A program made the translations under genes and the position numbers. DNA of 64,000 nt from Polyangium fumosum (lineage in GTDB: Bacteria; Myxococcota_A; Polyangia; Polyangiales; Polyangiaceae), in contig NZ_SSMQ01000006.1 of assembly GCF_005144585.1 (NCBI RefSeq), forward strand, positions 62,001 to 126,000. Reading direction: 5' to 3'. This document shows, piece by piece, positions 34,194 to 46,652 of the stretch. Below the pieces are notes generated by a model. It worked only from the letters and a program-made list of their open reading frames with translations, searched no databases and had not been told where the DNA came from. Within the stretch, counting starts at the first letter, position 1; the number at the start of each line of letters is the position of its first letter.

Positions 34194-34223
34194 GGCGGGC
34201 GCCGTCGACGACGCGCGCCCGCC
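34194..34223. terminator. Hairpin between convergent genes
   Basis: A perfect nine-base stem GGCGGGCGC/GCGCCCGCC with a 12-base loop lies between the convergent stops at 34184 and 34235. It has no U-tract. It could slow polymerase from either side, but a bidirectional terminator role is only suggested by position. Confidence 0.45.
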
Positions 34224-34234
34224 TCCCCTCGCGA

Positions 34235-38293
<4,059 letters not shown>

Positions 38294-38488
38294 CCCACCG
38301 GCGCCGAGGCGCTTGATGATCTGGTACTTCTGCCCGAGGACCGTGCCGGGGGTGAGTTTTGCCGTGTCGATGACGCCCCTCGCGAGCCCCGCGAGACCAT
38401 CCCCCGATCCCCGTGGGCTGTTGCCGCTCGTCGTACCATACCGGTGCGCGCGGCGTCACGCGGGTCCTTTCGCGCGAGGGCGAGCGGC

Positions 38489-39442
38489 TCACTGAAAGAG
38501 AAACGAATGCCAGTACGCGAGGACCTCGCGGACGATGAACCACGGCTCTTTCAAGAGGCGCCGGCTCATGCGCGCGGGCACCGTGTACACCGCCACGCCC
38601 GCGCGCTCGAAGAGCATCTTCACGCGCGGCTCGTGATAATAATGCGTCACCGCGATCGCCCGCGAAAACCCGTGGCGGCGCATCAAGAGCGCCCCGTTCC
38701 GCGCCGTCCACGAGGACGTGACGCCCTCTTCGTCGAGGATCACGGAGGCCTCCGGCACGCCCGCCGCGACAGCACGCGCGCGCATCACCGCGGGCTCCGA
38801 AATCCCATTGTGCTCGTCGATGGCGCCGCTCATCACGATCGCCCGCACGAGGCCCTGCTGGTGCAACCAGATCGCCTCGTCCACACGATCCGAGAGCGCG
38901 AGCGAAGGCGTGCCGTCGTCCCACACACGCGCCCCGAGCACGATCGCGCAGTCCGCACGGCGCTCGTACCGCGTCGGCCCTAGGGTGACCATGAGCAGGA
39001 GCGGCATGGCCACGAAGCTCGCCGCCGTCACGGCCGCACACACGGCCGCGCGCCCGAGCGTCCATCGAGGACGCTCTGTGCGATCCGTCGCGACGTTCGC
39101 CGCGAGCGCGCCGAGACAAACCAGGACGACCAGGGAAGCCGGGACAAACGCCGGGCCGTGGATCGCGCCGCGCGCGAGGACGCCGTAAAACGTGGCGACG
39201 TCGAGCGCGGCGAGCAAGGCCCCGATCCCGAGGACGATCGCCCCGCCAAGGCGCGCCCACGCCAGGCGGATCGGCCGCGCCGCATGCCAGAGGAGCGTGA
39301 CGGCCGAGACAAGCTCCAGGGCGCGGAAGATCGGCCGCGGAAGATCCGCGTCGCCGAGCCAGGTGTGTGTGGAATCGAAGGGAGGCCGCACGGCCTCGCC
39401 CGCGAGGTTCATGAGGGCGAGAAGGCCGACGGCGAGGCCCAC
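38489..39442 (-). CDS. YdcF/SanA-like (DUF218) membrane protein
   Basis: About 317 residues. Four or so hydrophobic segments at the N-terminus (AVTLLWHAARPIRLAW, IVLGIGALLAAL, ASLVVLVCLGALAA, VAMPLLLMVTLG) precede a DUF218 domain with CAIVLGARVWDDG, ALSDRVDEA, AIVMSGAID and SWTARNGALLM, followed by THYYHEPR. Such proteins are linked to envelope or exopolysaccharide handling; YdcF binds SAM but its reaction is unknown. The stop is secure; the start is not. I give the GTG at 39442; an ATG at 39412 would remove part of the first helix. It follows the globin gene on the same strand. Confidence 0.75.
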   Translation of the reverse strand: MGLAVGLLALMNLAGEAVRPPFDSTHTWLGDADLPRPIFRALELVSAVTLLWHAARPIRLAWARLGGAIVLGIGALLAALDVATFYGVLARGAIHGPAFVPASLVVLVCLGALAANVATDRTERPRWTLGRAAVCAAVTAASFVAMPLLLMVTLGPTRYERRADCAIVLGARVWDDGTPSLALSDRVDEAIWLHQQGLVRAIVMSGAIDEHNGISEPAVMRARAVAAGVPEASVILDEEGVTSSWTARNGALLMRRHGFSRAIAVTHYYHEPRVKMLFERAGVAVYTVPARMSRRLLKEPWFIVREVLAYWHSFLFQ

Positions 39443-39492
39443 GCCGCGCAAGGCAAAGGCGGCATGGGCGCGGAGACGAGACGCGCGCGAAC

Positions 39493-40143
39493 TCAGGAGA
39501 TCGTGGGCGGGTTCGAGATGCGGGGCAGACGGGTGCTCGGCGACGCGCCGCTCTTCGAGGAGGGCGCCGACTGCGAGCTCGCGCCGCCGTAGAGCGCCTG
39601 AATCGAGGCCGGCATGCGCGAGCCGGGCGGCATGGACGGGCGGCCCATCGGCGGGCGGTACGAGGGGCGCTTGACCGCGGGCAGGCGGTGCGCGCTGCCG
39701 CGACGCGAGAGCGGCGTGCGGAGCGAGAGCGGCGCGACCTCGTTCGCCGCGTCTTTCATGACCTTCGCGAGGATGCCGTAGACCGTGGCCCACGCTTCCT
39801 TGACCTCGGGCGTGAACGCCTCGCCGAGGCCCTTTTCCAGCGTCCACAGGAGCGCCGCGCCGACCGTGTCGTAGTGATCGTCGCGAACACCGTACGCGAG
39901 GTGGCGGCGACCGAGCGCCTGGACGGTCGGGATCAGCGCATCGAGACGATCGAGCGCCTGAACCGCGACCTTCAGCGTGGACATGAGCTTCTTGCCCTGG
40001 TCCTTCATGTCGCCCCGGAAGAGGGGCTTGAGTGACGGATCGACCTCGAAGAGCCGACCATAAAACAGTCCGGCGGCCACGTCCGCGATCGGAGCGACCA
40101 TCTCGAAGGTCTTCTGGACCAGAAGCTTCTGCTCGTTGTTCAT
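39493..40143 (-). CDS. Single-domain globin (VHb/flavohaemoglobin-type) with disordered tail
   Basis: A 216-residue protein. The globin fold occupies about 1-135: Phe42 at CD1 (LKPLFRGD), Gln49 at E7 and proximal His81 at F8 (LGRRHLAYGV). The E7-to-F8 spacing of 32 equals Gln53/His85 of Vitreoscilla haemoglobin, so it belongs to that class rather than to truncated globins. No reductase domain is attached. The remaining 80 residues are a Pro/Ser/Arg-rich tail (SYRPPMGRPSMPPGSRM) likely to be disordered. Haem binding and oxygen or NO chemistry are expected. The tail may tether or regulate it. It is followed by the YdcF-like gene. Confidence 0.88.
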   Translation of the reverse strand: MNNEQKLLVQKTFEMVAPIADVAAGLFYGRLFEVDPSLKPLFRGDMKDQGKKLMSTLKVAVQALDRLDALIPTVQALGRRHLAYGVRDDHYDTVGAALLWTLEKGLGEAFTPEVKEAWATVYGILAKVMKDAANEVAPLSLRTPLSRRGSAHRLPAVKRPSYRPPMGRPSMPPGSRMPASIQALYGGASSQSAPSSKSGASPSTRLPRISNPPTIS

Positions 40144-40413
40144 CGTTTCCTCACGGCCAGCCCTGTTATCCGGGCGGAGAGATGCTTCGGCGACCACCAG
40201 CAGCGAAGACCTCTATCCAAGATCTGCGCCGACGTTTCACCCTAGCATGGGTCGGGCGCGTACCGACAGGATTTGTTGCGGGGACGCCAAGCGCGTGGTG
40301 TCCGTGATGCATCGGCAGCGCCCCGACGAGAAGCCCGCAACGTTTGCACCCGAACGACATGGATGTCGGTCCGAGGACGGAAACGCGGCGCAGGATCGAG
40401 GGGGCGCGGGGGT
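40144..40413. other. Intergenic region without a supported gene
   Basis: This 270-base gap lies between the carboxylase gene and the globin gene, both on the minus strand. It should hold the globin promoter. I see no strong hairpin, terminator or conserved operator in it. Short open frames here are arginine-rich shadows. Confidence 0.4.
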
Positions 40414-41979
40414 TCAGACAGGGATGATGCCGCGCTTCTTGAAGGGCCGCTCGATGCGCTTGTGCCGCGCGAGCTCGAGGCCCCACGCGACGGCGCGCCG
40501 CGTGTCCCGAGGATCGATGACGTCGTCGATGAGGCCCCAGCCAGCGACCTTCATGATGTCGATGTTCTTCTGGAGCATGTCGACCATCTGCTGCTTGAGC
40601 TCCGGCGGCGGCGGCGCGTCGCCGAAGAGCTTGCGCGCGGCGATGCCGAGCATGCCCTCGGGGCCCATCACGCTGATCTCGCCGGTCGGCCATCCGACAA
40701 TGAGATCCGGCTCGTAGGCGCGACCGCACATCACGTAATAACCGGCGCCATACGCCTTGCGCACGACGACCGTGACCTTGGGGACGGTCGCGGCGCTCAT
40801 CACGTGCAGCATCTTCGCGCCGTGCCGGATGATGCCCTCGTGCTCGACCTTCGACCCGATCATGAAGCCGGGTACGTCCTGGAGGAACACGAGCGGGATG
40901 TTGAAGGCGTCGCAGATCTGCATGAACCGCGCGGCCTTGTCCGAGGAGTCGACGTCGAGCACGCCGCCCATGTGATTGGGCTGGTTCGCCACGATGCCGA
41001 CGCTCTGGCCGCCGATACGCGCGAGGCAGGTGATGATCTGCCGCGCGAAGCGGGGCTTGATGTCGAAATACTCGCCGTGGTCCACGATCGCCGCGATGAG
41101 CTTGTACATATCGTACGCCTTGCGCGGGTTCTCGGGGAGCAGGTCGAGCAGCGATTCCTCGCGCCGATCCGTGGGATCCGTGGCGGCGATGCGCGGCGGC
41201 TCTTCCTCGCAATGGGACGGGAAGAACGAGAGGTATCGTTTGATGGCCGCGATGCAGTCGGCGTCGTTCTTGTATTCGCCGTCGCCGACGCCGCTCTTCG
41301 TCGAATGGACCTTCGAGCCGCCGAGCTCCTGCTCGGAGATGTCCTCGCCGGTCATGGCCTTGACGAGCGGCGGGCCGCCGAGGGCCATCGAGCCGATGTC
41401 CTTCACCATCGGCACGAAATCAGCGAGACCCGGGATGTAGGCCGTGCCCGCGGCGCCGGGGCCGACCATGGCCGCGACCTGCGGGACGACGCCGCTCATG
41501 ATGACCTGCTCGCGGAAGAGGTGGCCGCTGCCCGCAAAGAGCGAAATCGAGTCCGGGTGGCTCGCTCCCGGGTCGATACGCGCGCCGGCCGAATCGATGA
41601 ACCACACGATGGGCCAGCGGCCGCGCAGAGCCATCTGGCGGAGGCGCGTGACCTTCTCCTCGCCGGTATGCCCGATGCTGCCGCCTTTGACCGTGAAATC
41701 GTAGGCGGCGGCGCAGACCATGCGGCCGTCGACCTTGCCGAAGGCGCAGACGACGGCGTCGGCAGCCGGCCGATCCTTGCCGTCGCCGGCAGAGAGGCCC
41801 ATCTGCGTGCCGTGCATGCCGACCTCGAAATGGACGCCGTCGTCGAAGAACGCGGCGAGCCTCTCGCGGGCGGTCAGCTTGCCGCGCGAATGTTGCTTTC
41901 CGACCTTGTCCTCGCCGCCCATCTTGCGCACCTCGGCGCGCCGGGCCTCGAGGTCCTTCAAGAGCTCACGCATGTCCAT
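40414..41979 (-). CDS. Acyl-CoA carboxylase, carboxyltransferase (beta) subunit
   Basis: A 521-residue carboxyltransferase of the propionyl-CoA/methylcrotonyl-CoA carboxylase type. The N-terminal RGKLTARERLAAFFDDG and the N-lobe loop VGPGAAGTAYIPG, then the C-lobe VFLQDVPGFMIGSKVEHEGI and RKAYGAGYYVMCGRAYEPDL, form the two oxyanion sites. It should carboxylate an acyl-CoA using biotin carried by a partner; the biotin carboxylase/BCCP subunit is not in this window. It ends an operon behind MarR, BKACE and enoyl-CoA hydratase, three bases from the latter. Propionyl-, methylcrotonyl- or geranyl-type substrates cannot be told apart from what I can see. Confidence 0.88.
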   Translation of the reverse strand: MDMRELLKDLEARRAEVRKMGGEDKVGKQHSRGKLTARERLAAFFDDGVHFEVGMHGTQMGLSAGDGKDRPAADAVVCAFGKVDGRMVCAAAYDFTVKGGSIGHTGEEKVTRLRQMALRGRWPIVWFIDSAGARIDPGASHPDSISLFAGSGHLFREQVIMSGVVPQVAAMVGPGAAGTAYIPGLADFVPMVKDIGSMALGGPPLVKAMTGEDISEQELGGSKVHSTKSGVGDGEYKNDADCIAAIKRYLSFFPSHCEEEPPRIAATDPTDRREESLLDLLPENPRKAYDMYKLIAAIVDHGEYFDIKPRFARQIITCLARIGGQSVGIVANQPNHMGGVLDVDSSDKAARFMQICDAFNIPLVFLQDVPGFMIGSKVEHEGIIRHGAKMLHVMSAATVPKVTVVVRKAYGAGYYVMCGRAYEPDLIVGWPTGEISVMGPEGMLGIAARKLFGDAPPPPELKQQMVDMLQKNIDIMKVAGWGLIDDVIDPRDTRRAVAWGLELARHKRIERPFKKRGIIPV

Positions 41980-41982
41980 GGG

Positions 41983-42771
41983 TCATTTACCCGTCCATTT
42001 GGGGGTGCGTTTTTCCAGGAACGCCATCAGGCCTTCCCGCGCGTCGTCCGTCGAGAGCACGGCGCCGAGCCGCTCGCGCAGAAACGGCAAGGCTTGTTCG
42101 AGCGAGAGATCGGCCTGCGCCGCGAACGCTTCGAGCCCGAGCTTCACGGTGATCGGGCTCTTCTGCGCGATCTGCCCCGTGATCCGCGCGACCTCGGCGT
42201 CGAGCCCGTCCGCGTCGACGGCCTTTCCGACGAGGCCGATCGCCGCCGCCTCGTCGGCGTCGAGTTTGTCGCCGAAGAGCATCATTTCGAGCAGGCGCCG
42301 CTGCGGCACGACACGCGCGAGCACGGCCATGATCATCATCGGGAAGAGGCCCCGGTTGATCTCGGGCGTGCCGAGCTTGACCCCGCGCGCGGCGACCGCG
42401 AAATGGCAAGCCGCCACGAGCCCGACGCCGCCGCCCATCGCGACCCCGTTCACCCGCGCGACGAGCGGCTTCGGCGAACGCGTGAGCGCGAGCAGGAGAT
42501 CGGCATAATCCCCCTTCGGCGGCAACTCCGCCGAGGGACCGGACGAGCTCATCTGCGTGAAATCACCGCCCGCGCAGAACGCGTCGCCCGCGCCGGTCAG
42601 GACGATCGAGCGCACCGAATCGTCGTTCGCCGCGTCTTCGAGCGCCCAGAGCAGCTCGTTCACCATGGCCGGGCCAATGGCGTTTTTCTTGGGCGGGTTT
42701 TTCAGGGAGATCCAGAGGGCGCCGTTTTCCTTCGGCGCGACCTCCAGGAATCCATACGCGCGCGTCGTCAT
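41983..42771 (-). CDS. Enoyl-CoA hydratase/isomerase family protein
   Basis: A 262-residue crotonase-fold protein. NPPKKNAIGPAMVNEL is the CoA-binding entry, FCAGGDFTQM and VNGVAMGGGVGLVAACHFA hold the oxyanion hole, and KLGTPEINRGLFP carries the glutamate at the second catalytic position. Length matches monofunctional hydratases. Its ATG overlaps the stop of the BKACE gene by four bases, and the carboxylase follows three bases after its own stop, indicating a single catabolic operon with translational coupling. It may act on an unsaturated or carboxylated acyl-CoA in the same route. Confidence 0.87.
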   Translation of the reverse strand: MTTRAYGFLEVAPKENGALWISLKNPPKKNAIGPAMVNELLWALEDAANDDSVRSIVLTGAGDAFCAGGDFTQMSSSGPSAELPPKGDYADLLLALTRSPKPLVARVNGVAMGGGVGLVAACHFAVAARGVKLGTPEINRGLFPMMIMAVLARVVPQRRLLEMMLFGDKLDADEAAAIGLVGKAVDADGLDAEVARITGQIAQKSPITVKLGLEAFAAQADLSLEQALPFLRERLGAVLSTDDAREGLMAFLEKRTPKWTGK

Positions 42772-43667
42772 CGGGGTGCTCCGAGCGAGAGGATCTCCCG
42801 AGCCTCCTCGACCGTCGCCGGCCGCCGGCCCACGTCGCGCACGAGGCGCACCGCGGTCTCGACGAGCGGGCCGTTCGAGGTCGCCATCTCGCCGTTCGGC
42901 AGATAAAGATGATCTTCGAGCCCGCAGCGGATGTTGCCGCCGAGCACGAGCGCCGCGGCGATCATACGCCAGGCGCCGTGGCTGATCCCGATGACCTCCC
43001 ACTCCGATCCGGCGGGCATGATCTTCGTCTGGAGCTGGAGCGACTCGACGTGCCCCGGAATGCCGCCGAGCACGTTCATGATGAACGAGAACTGGAGCGG
43101 CGGCCGGAGCACGCCCATGTCGAGCAGCGGCGCGATCCCGTTCGTGTGCCCCGTGTCGAAGCACTCGAGCTCGGGCTTCACGCCGACCTCGTTCATCACC
43201 TCCAAGAGCTTGATGATCTTCGAATAGGTGTTCGGAAACACCATGTCGAAATCGAATTGCTTGCGCTTGGGCGAATATTTCGCGTAGTTCATCGTGCCCA
43301 TGTTGAGGGCAGCGATCTCGGGCTTGCTCTCGCGCACGTACGTGCATTGATCGGTCACGTCGTCGAGGATCGTGCCCGTCGAGAAATTGAGGATGATCGG
43401 ACAGCGGGCGCGAACTTCCTCTTTGATGCGGGCGAAGACGGCCGGGGAGAACGTCGGGCCGCCGTCGTCGTTGCGGGCGTGGATGTGCACGACCGAGGCG
43501 CCCGCGTCATAGGCGCGCTTGCATTCGTCCGCGATCTCCGCCGGCGTGTACGGGATGCCCGGGTTTTGCCTGCGATTGGCGAGGACGCCCGTGACGGCGC
43601 AGGTGACGACACAGATGTCGGGATCACGCACGCCGGGCTTCTTGGTCTCGCCTGTGAACGATTTCAT
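42768..43667 (-). CDS. Beta-keto acid cleavage enzyme (BKACE, DUF849)
   Basis: A 299-residue TIM-barrel enzyme of the 3-keto-5-aminohexanoate cleavage (Kce)/BKACE family. VVTCAVTGVLANRR opens the barrel, VVHIHARND supplies two zinc-ligand histidines and ELECFDTGH is the glutamate-containing active-site strand. These enzymes exchange a beta-keto acid with acetyl-CoA to give acetoacetate and a new acyl-CoA. Overlapping start and stop with both MarR and hydratase genes makes it the second gene of the operon. The keto-acid substrate is not apparent; with a hydratase and carboxylase downstream an amino-acid or branched-chain pathway is plausible. Confidence 0.9.
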   Translation of the reverse strand: MKSFTGETKKPGVRDPDICVVTCAVTGVLANRRQNPGIPYTPAEIADECKRAYDAGASVVHIHARNDDGGPTFSPAVFARIKEEVRARCPIILNFSTGTILDDVTDQCTYVRESKPEIAALNMGTMNYAKYSPKRKQFDFDMVFPNTYSKIIKLLEVMNEVGVKPELECFDTGHTNGIAPLLDMGVLRPPLQFSFIMNVLGGIPGHVESLQLQTKIMPAGSEWEVIGISHGAWRMIAAALVLGGNIRCGLEDHLYLPNGEMATSNGPLVETAVRLVRDVGRRPATVEEAREILSLGAPR

Positions 43668-44179
43668 GGCTTGTCCTCCTCCTCTCCCGCGCGGGGAGCG
43701 CCTTGCGCCTCGGATACGCGGCCCTCGACGTGCGAGACGACGCGCTTTTGCAGCTTGGTCAGGACCCGGAGCAAATGCTCGAGATCGCTCTGTGACAGAT
43801 CCGTCAGCGCGCTCCGGAAGATCTCCATGGGCTCGACCTGAATCTCACGCGCGAGCTTCTGGCCCTTTTCGCTCAGCCGGATGTAAACGACGCGCCGATC
43901 CGTGGTCGAGCGCTCGCGCTTGACGAGCCCCTCGCGCTCCATGCGGTCGATGATCCCCGTCACCGTGCTGTTCTGCGCGCGGATGCGCTCGGACAGGGAC
44001 GACAAGGACAGGTCCCCGAGCTCCTGCAAGAGCTTGATGACGGTGAGCTGCGGGCCTGTGAGCCCGAACTGCGCCGCCAGGCCCTTCGTCAGGCGGCGCG
44101 ACTCGGTATAGAGGTAGATGATCGTCTCGACGATCGCATCCACCTCGGGCTTGGTGTCGGGAGGGAGGGAGGCCGCCAC
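43664..44179 (-). CDS. MarR family transcriptional regulator
   Basis: A 171-residue winged-helix repressor. FGLTGPQLTVIKLLQELGD begins the DNA-binding domain, LSLSSLSERIRAQNSTVTGI is the recognition region and TTDRRVVYIRLSEKGQKLA the wing. Helices at both ends make the dimer. It starts with a GTG at 44179 and overlaps the BKACE gene by four bases. A palindrome just upstream of the start (44182-44201) is the expected autoregulatory operator. MarR proteins are released by small aromatic or acyl-CoA ligands, which would suit control of the CoA-catabolic operon. Confidence 0.9.
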   Translation of the reverse strand: MAASLPPDTKPEVDAIVETIIYLYTESRRLTKGLAAQFGLTGPQLTVIKLLQELGDLSLSSLSERIRAQNSTVTGIIDRMEREGLVKRERSTTDRRVVYIRLSEKGQKLAREIQVEPMEIFRSALTDLSQSDLEHLLRVLTKLQKRVVSHVEGRVSEAQGAPRAGEEEDKP

Positions 44180-44181
44180 GG

Positions 44182-44201
44182 ATGTTTCGTGTACGAAATA
44201 T
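44182..44201. promoter_or_regulatory. Putative MarR operator
   Basis: Arms TTTCGT and ACGAAA flank the central GT (44185-44198); the dyad extends to ATnTTTCGT/ACGAAAnAT with one mismatch pair. It lies three bases upstream of the MarR start codon in an AT-richer stretch and has the size of a MarR site. Autoregulation is inferred from position. Confidence 0.6.
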
Positions 44202-44246
44202 TCGCGGAGCGGCCACTTGTCAAGGGTGGAGTTTTAGCAAGCGCGC

Positions 44247-44882
44247 TCACGCCCCGAACGGCCGGAGCCCCCGCGCCCGCGTCCGGGCGAGCCGATCGAG
44301 GAACTGCTTGCGGGTGAGGACGATGGCGCCGAGCGCCTTCATGTGCGGCGTCATCACCTGGATGTCGATCCAATCGCAGCCCGCCTCGCGGAGGTGATCC
44401 ACGAGATACAAAAGCGCGATCTTCGACGCATTCGGCGTGAGGTGAAACATGCTCTCCGCGGAGAAATACCCCTCGACGCAGACGCCATAAATGCCCCCCA
44501 CGAGCACGTCCTCCGCGTCCCATACCTCGACGCTGTGCGCGAAGCCGAGCCGGTGCATCTCCTTGTAGGCGTCCATGAGCTCCTCCGTGATCCACGTGCC
44601 ATCCTGCCCAGGCCGCGGGACCTCGGCGCAGCGCTCGATGACCGCGTCGAATCCCCGGTTCACCGTGCAGCGGAGCGGGGTCTTCCGGAGTTCGCGGCGG
44701 AGGCTGCGCGAGAGGTGGAGGAAGGAGAAATCGAGGACCGCCCGTTCTTTCGGGCAAAACCAGGGCAGGACCTCGAGCCCGTCGATCGGCCAGGGAAAAA
44801 CCCCGCGCCGGTACGCCTCGACGAGCACACGCGGCTCCAAGCTGCCGCCCACGGCCACGATGTCGTCGGCGTCGATGCTCAT
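44247..44882 (-). CDS. aat: Leucyl/phenylalanyl-tRNA-protein transferase
   Basis: A 211-residue Aat enzyme of the N-end rule pathway. It transfers Leu or Phe from aminoacyl-tRNA to proteins with N-terminal Arg or Lys, marking them for ClpAP. YRRGVFPWPIDGLEVLPWFC, FDAVIERCA, GTWITEELMDAYKEMHRLG and the FGAESMF-like SAESMFHL core are typical. The ATG at 44882 has GGAAG before it; an upstream in-frame ATG at 44912 would add ten residues without family support. The gene stands alone, 67 bases from the MarR gene and divergent from the SRPBCC gene. Confidence 0.93.
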   Translation of the reverse strand: MSIDADDIVAVGGSLEPRVLVEAYRRGVFPWPIDGLEVLPWFCPKERAVLDFSFLHLSRSLRRELRKTPLRCTVNRGFDAVIERCAEVPRPGQDGTWITEELMDAYKEMHRLGFAHSVEVWDAEDVLVGGIYGVCVEGYFSAESMFHLTPNASKIALLYLVDHLREAGCDWIDIQVMTPHMKALGAIVLTRKQFLDRLARTRARGLRPFGA

Positions 44883-44975
44883 GCTCGGTCTTCCAGGACG
44901 CGGGCCATCCAAGCGCCAAACCCCCCGCGGGTCAAGCCTTTGCCACCGGCCAAATCCAGCTTATAGGCCAGCATC

Positions 44976-45425
44976 GTGCCCGTCTTCGAGAAACGTACCC
45001 GGATCCAAGCCCCGCCCGAGGTGGTCTTCGCCTTCCACGAGCGCCCGGACGCGCTGAACCTCCTCCTGCCACCGTGGGAACATGCCCGCGTCCTCGAACG
45101 GACCGGAGGCCTGGAGAAGGGCGCACGGACCGTGATCGAGACGTACATCGGGCCCGTGAAGCAGCGCCTCGTGGCCGTTCACACGGCATTCGAACCAGGG
45201 CGGATGTTCCAGGATACGGTGATCGAAGGACCGTTCGCCCGGTGGGTTCACACGCACACGATGGAGCCGGACGGAGAAGGCGGGACGTTCCTCATCGACC
45301 ATATCGAGTACGCGCTGCCGCTCGGCCCGCTCGGCGCCCTGTTCGGCGGCGCGTTCGCGCGGCGGAAGCTCGAAAAGATGTTCGAGTACCGCCACGCCGT
45401 GACGAAAAAAGCCTGCGAGGGTTGA
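44976..45425 (+). CDS. SRPBCC (START-like) family protein
   Basis: A 149-residue ligand-binding fold: KRTRIQAPPEVVFAFHERPD is the opening strand and helix, a beta-sheet follows (VIETYIGPVKQRLVAVH, FLIDHIEYALP) and the long C-terminal helix is RRKLEKMFEYRHAV. Members bind hydrophobic ligands or act as cyclases. No catalytic residues are recognisable. A GTG start at 44976 fits the family length. It is convergent with the TPR lipoprotein gene, which ends six bases away. Confidence 0.85.
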   Translation: MPVFEKRTRIQAPPEVVFAFHERPDALNLLLPPWEHARVLERTGGLEKGARTVIETYIGPVKQRLVAVHTAFEPGRMFQDTVIEGPFARWVHTHTMEPDGEGGTFLIDHIEYALPLGPLGALFGGAFARRKLEKMFEYRHAVTKKACEG

Positions 45426-45431
45426 GGGACG

Positions 45432-46652
45432 TCAGCGTTTGTCCGGCGAACCGGCGCTGCCTCTTTCGATCGCCGAGAGCTCGAGGAGCACGGCCTTGAC
45501 GCGCGGATCCTCGGGATCGAGGGCCTGGGCTTTTTCGTACGCCGCGCGCGCCTCCGCGAGCTTGCGTTGCTTGGCGAGGGCATTGCCGAGGTTCACCCAC
45601 GCGCTCACGAGCGCTGGATCGAGCGCGAGGGCCTCGCGGTAGATGACCTTCGCGCGTTCGAGGTCGCCCTTCTGCGCCGTCGCATACCCGAGGTTCGAAC
45701 GGTACGTCGCGCGGCGCGGATCCCGCGCGACGGCCGTCTCCAAACACCGGATCGCGCGATCCGTGTCGTTCAGGGTGAGCAGCGCGGTGCCGAGGTCGTT
45801 CTGCACGCGGGCGTCGTTCGGCGCGAGGCGCGCGGCGCGCTCGTACGCGCGGACGGCCTGCTCCCGCCGGCCGAGCGCGAGCAGCGCGGTGCCGAGGTTC
45901 GTCTGTCGTTCGGCCACGCCGGGCTCGATTTCGGCGGCGCGTTCGAGCTCGCGGACCGCCGGGTCGAGTTGCCCCATGGCGACGAGCCCGACCCCGAGCG
46001 CGGAGTGCGCCTCGGCGTCGTTCGGCGAAAGCTCGGTGGCCTTGCGCAAGGCGGCGAGCGCGGCCTCCGCGCGGCCGAGGACGAGGAGCGCGCGGCCGAG
46101 CTCGAGGTGCGCGGGCGCGTAGGAGGGCTCTTTTTGAAGGATGCCTTCGAGGTCCTTCACCGCCTGGATCAATCCGGGGTGCGTGGGCGCGGCGCCGTAA
46201 TCGACGGGCGCGTCCTCGGCGGAGAGGCGCGTGCGGACGAGGCCGACGATCGGCGCGGGATCCTTGGGCGCGAGCGCCTTCGCCTTCTTGTACGCCTTCT
46301 CCGCCGCTGAAAAATCCCCCCGCGCGTGCGCCTCGTCGCCCTCGGCGAGCGCCTTGTCCGCGGGCGTCCCCGTCCCGCGCGCGAGCTTCGCCGGCGGCGG
46401 CTGCGGGGCCTCCTCGCTGGAAATGGGCGCGTCGAGCGGGACGCCGGAGCCCGGAGGCGGCGCCGCGGGCGCGGGCGTGGGTGCAGGCGCGGGCGTGGGT
46501 GCGGACGTGGGTACGGAAGCGACTCCGGAAGCACTTCCGTAAGTGGCAGGCGGCAACGGCTCGCGAGGCGGCAGAGGGGGCGGCGTGGCGGGGCCGCAGG
46601 CGGCGACGATCACGAGCGTGATCACGCCGCCGCGGCATCTTCGGGTCTTCAT
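45432..46652 (-). CDS. TPR-repeat lipoprotein
   Basis: A 406-residue predicted lipoprotein. The signal ends VIVAAC (Cys19). A Pro/Ala/Thr-rich linker (about 22-80, with APTPAPAPTPAPAAPPP) leads to at least seven TPR units of 34 residues (for example APAHLELGRALLVLGRAEAA, AEAHSALGVGLVAMGQLDPA, VSAWVNLGNALAKQRKLAEA). It should be a periplasmic or outer-membrane scaffold. The ATG at 46652 shares its A with the stop of spoVR (TGATG), so translation is coupled, tying this scaffold to the YeaH/SpoVR system. A GTG one codon earlier is possible. Confidence 0.85.
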   Translation of the reverse strand: MKTRRCRGGVITLVIVAACGPATPPPLPPREPLPPATYGSASGVASVPTSAPTPAPAPTPAPAAPPPGSGVPLDAPISSEEAPQPPPAKLARGTGTPADKALAEGDEAHARGDFSAAEKAYKKAKALAPKDPAPIVGLVRTRLSAEDAPVDYGAAPTHPGLIQAVKDLEGILQKEPSYAPAHLELGRALLVLGRAEAALAALRKATELSPNDAEAHSALGVGLVAMGQLDPAVRELERAAEIEPGVAERQTNLGTALLALGRREQAVRAYERAARLAPNDARVQNDLGTALLTLNDTDRAIRCLETAVARDPRRATYRSNLGYATAQKGDLERAKVIYREALALDPALVSAWVNLGNALAKQRKLAEARAAYEKAQALDPEDPRVKAVLLELSAIERGSAGSPDKR

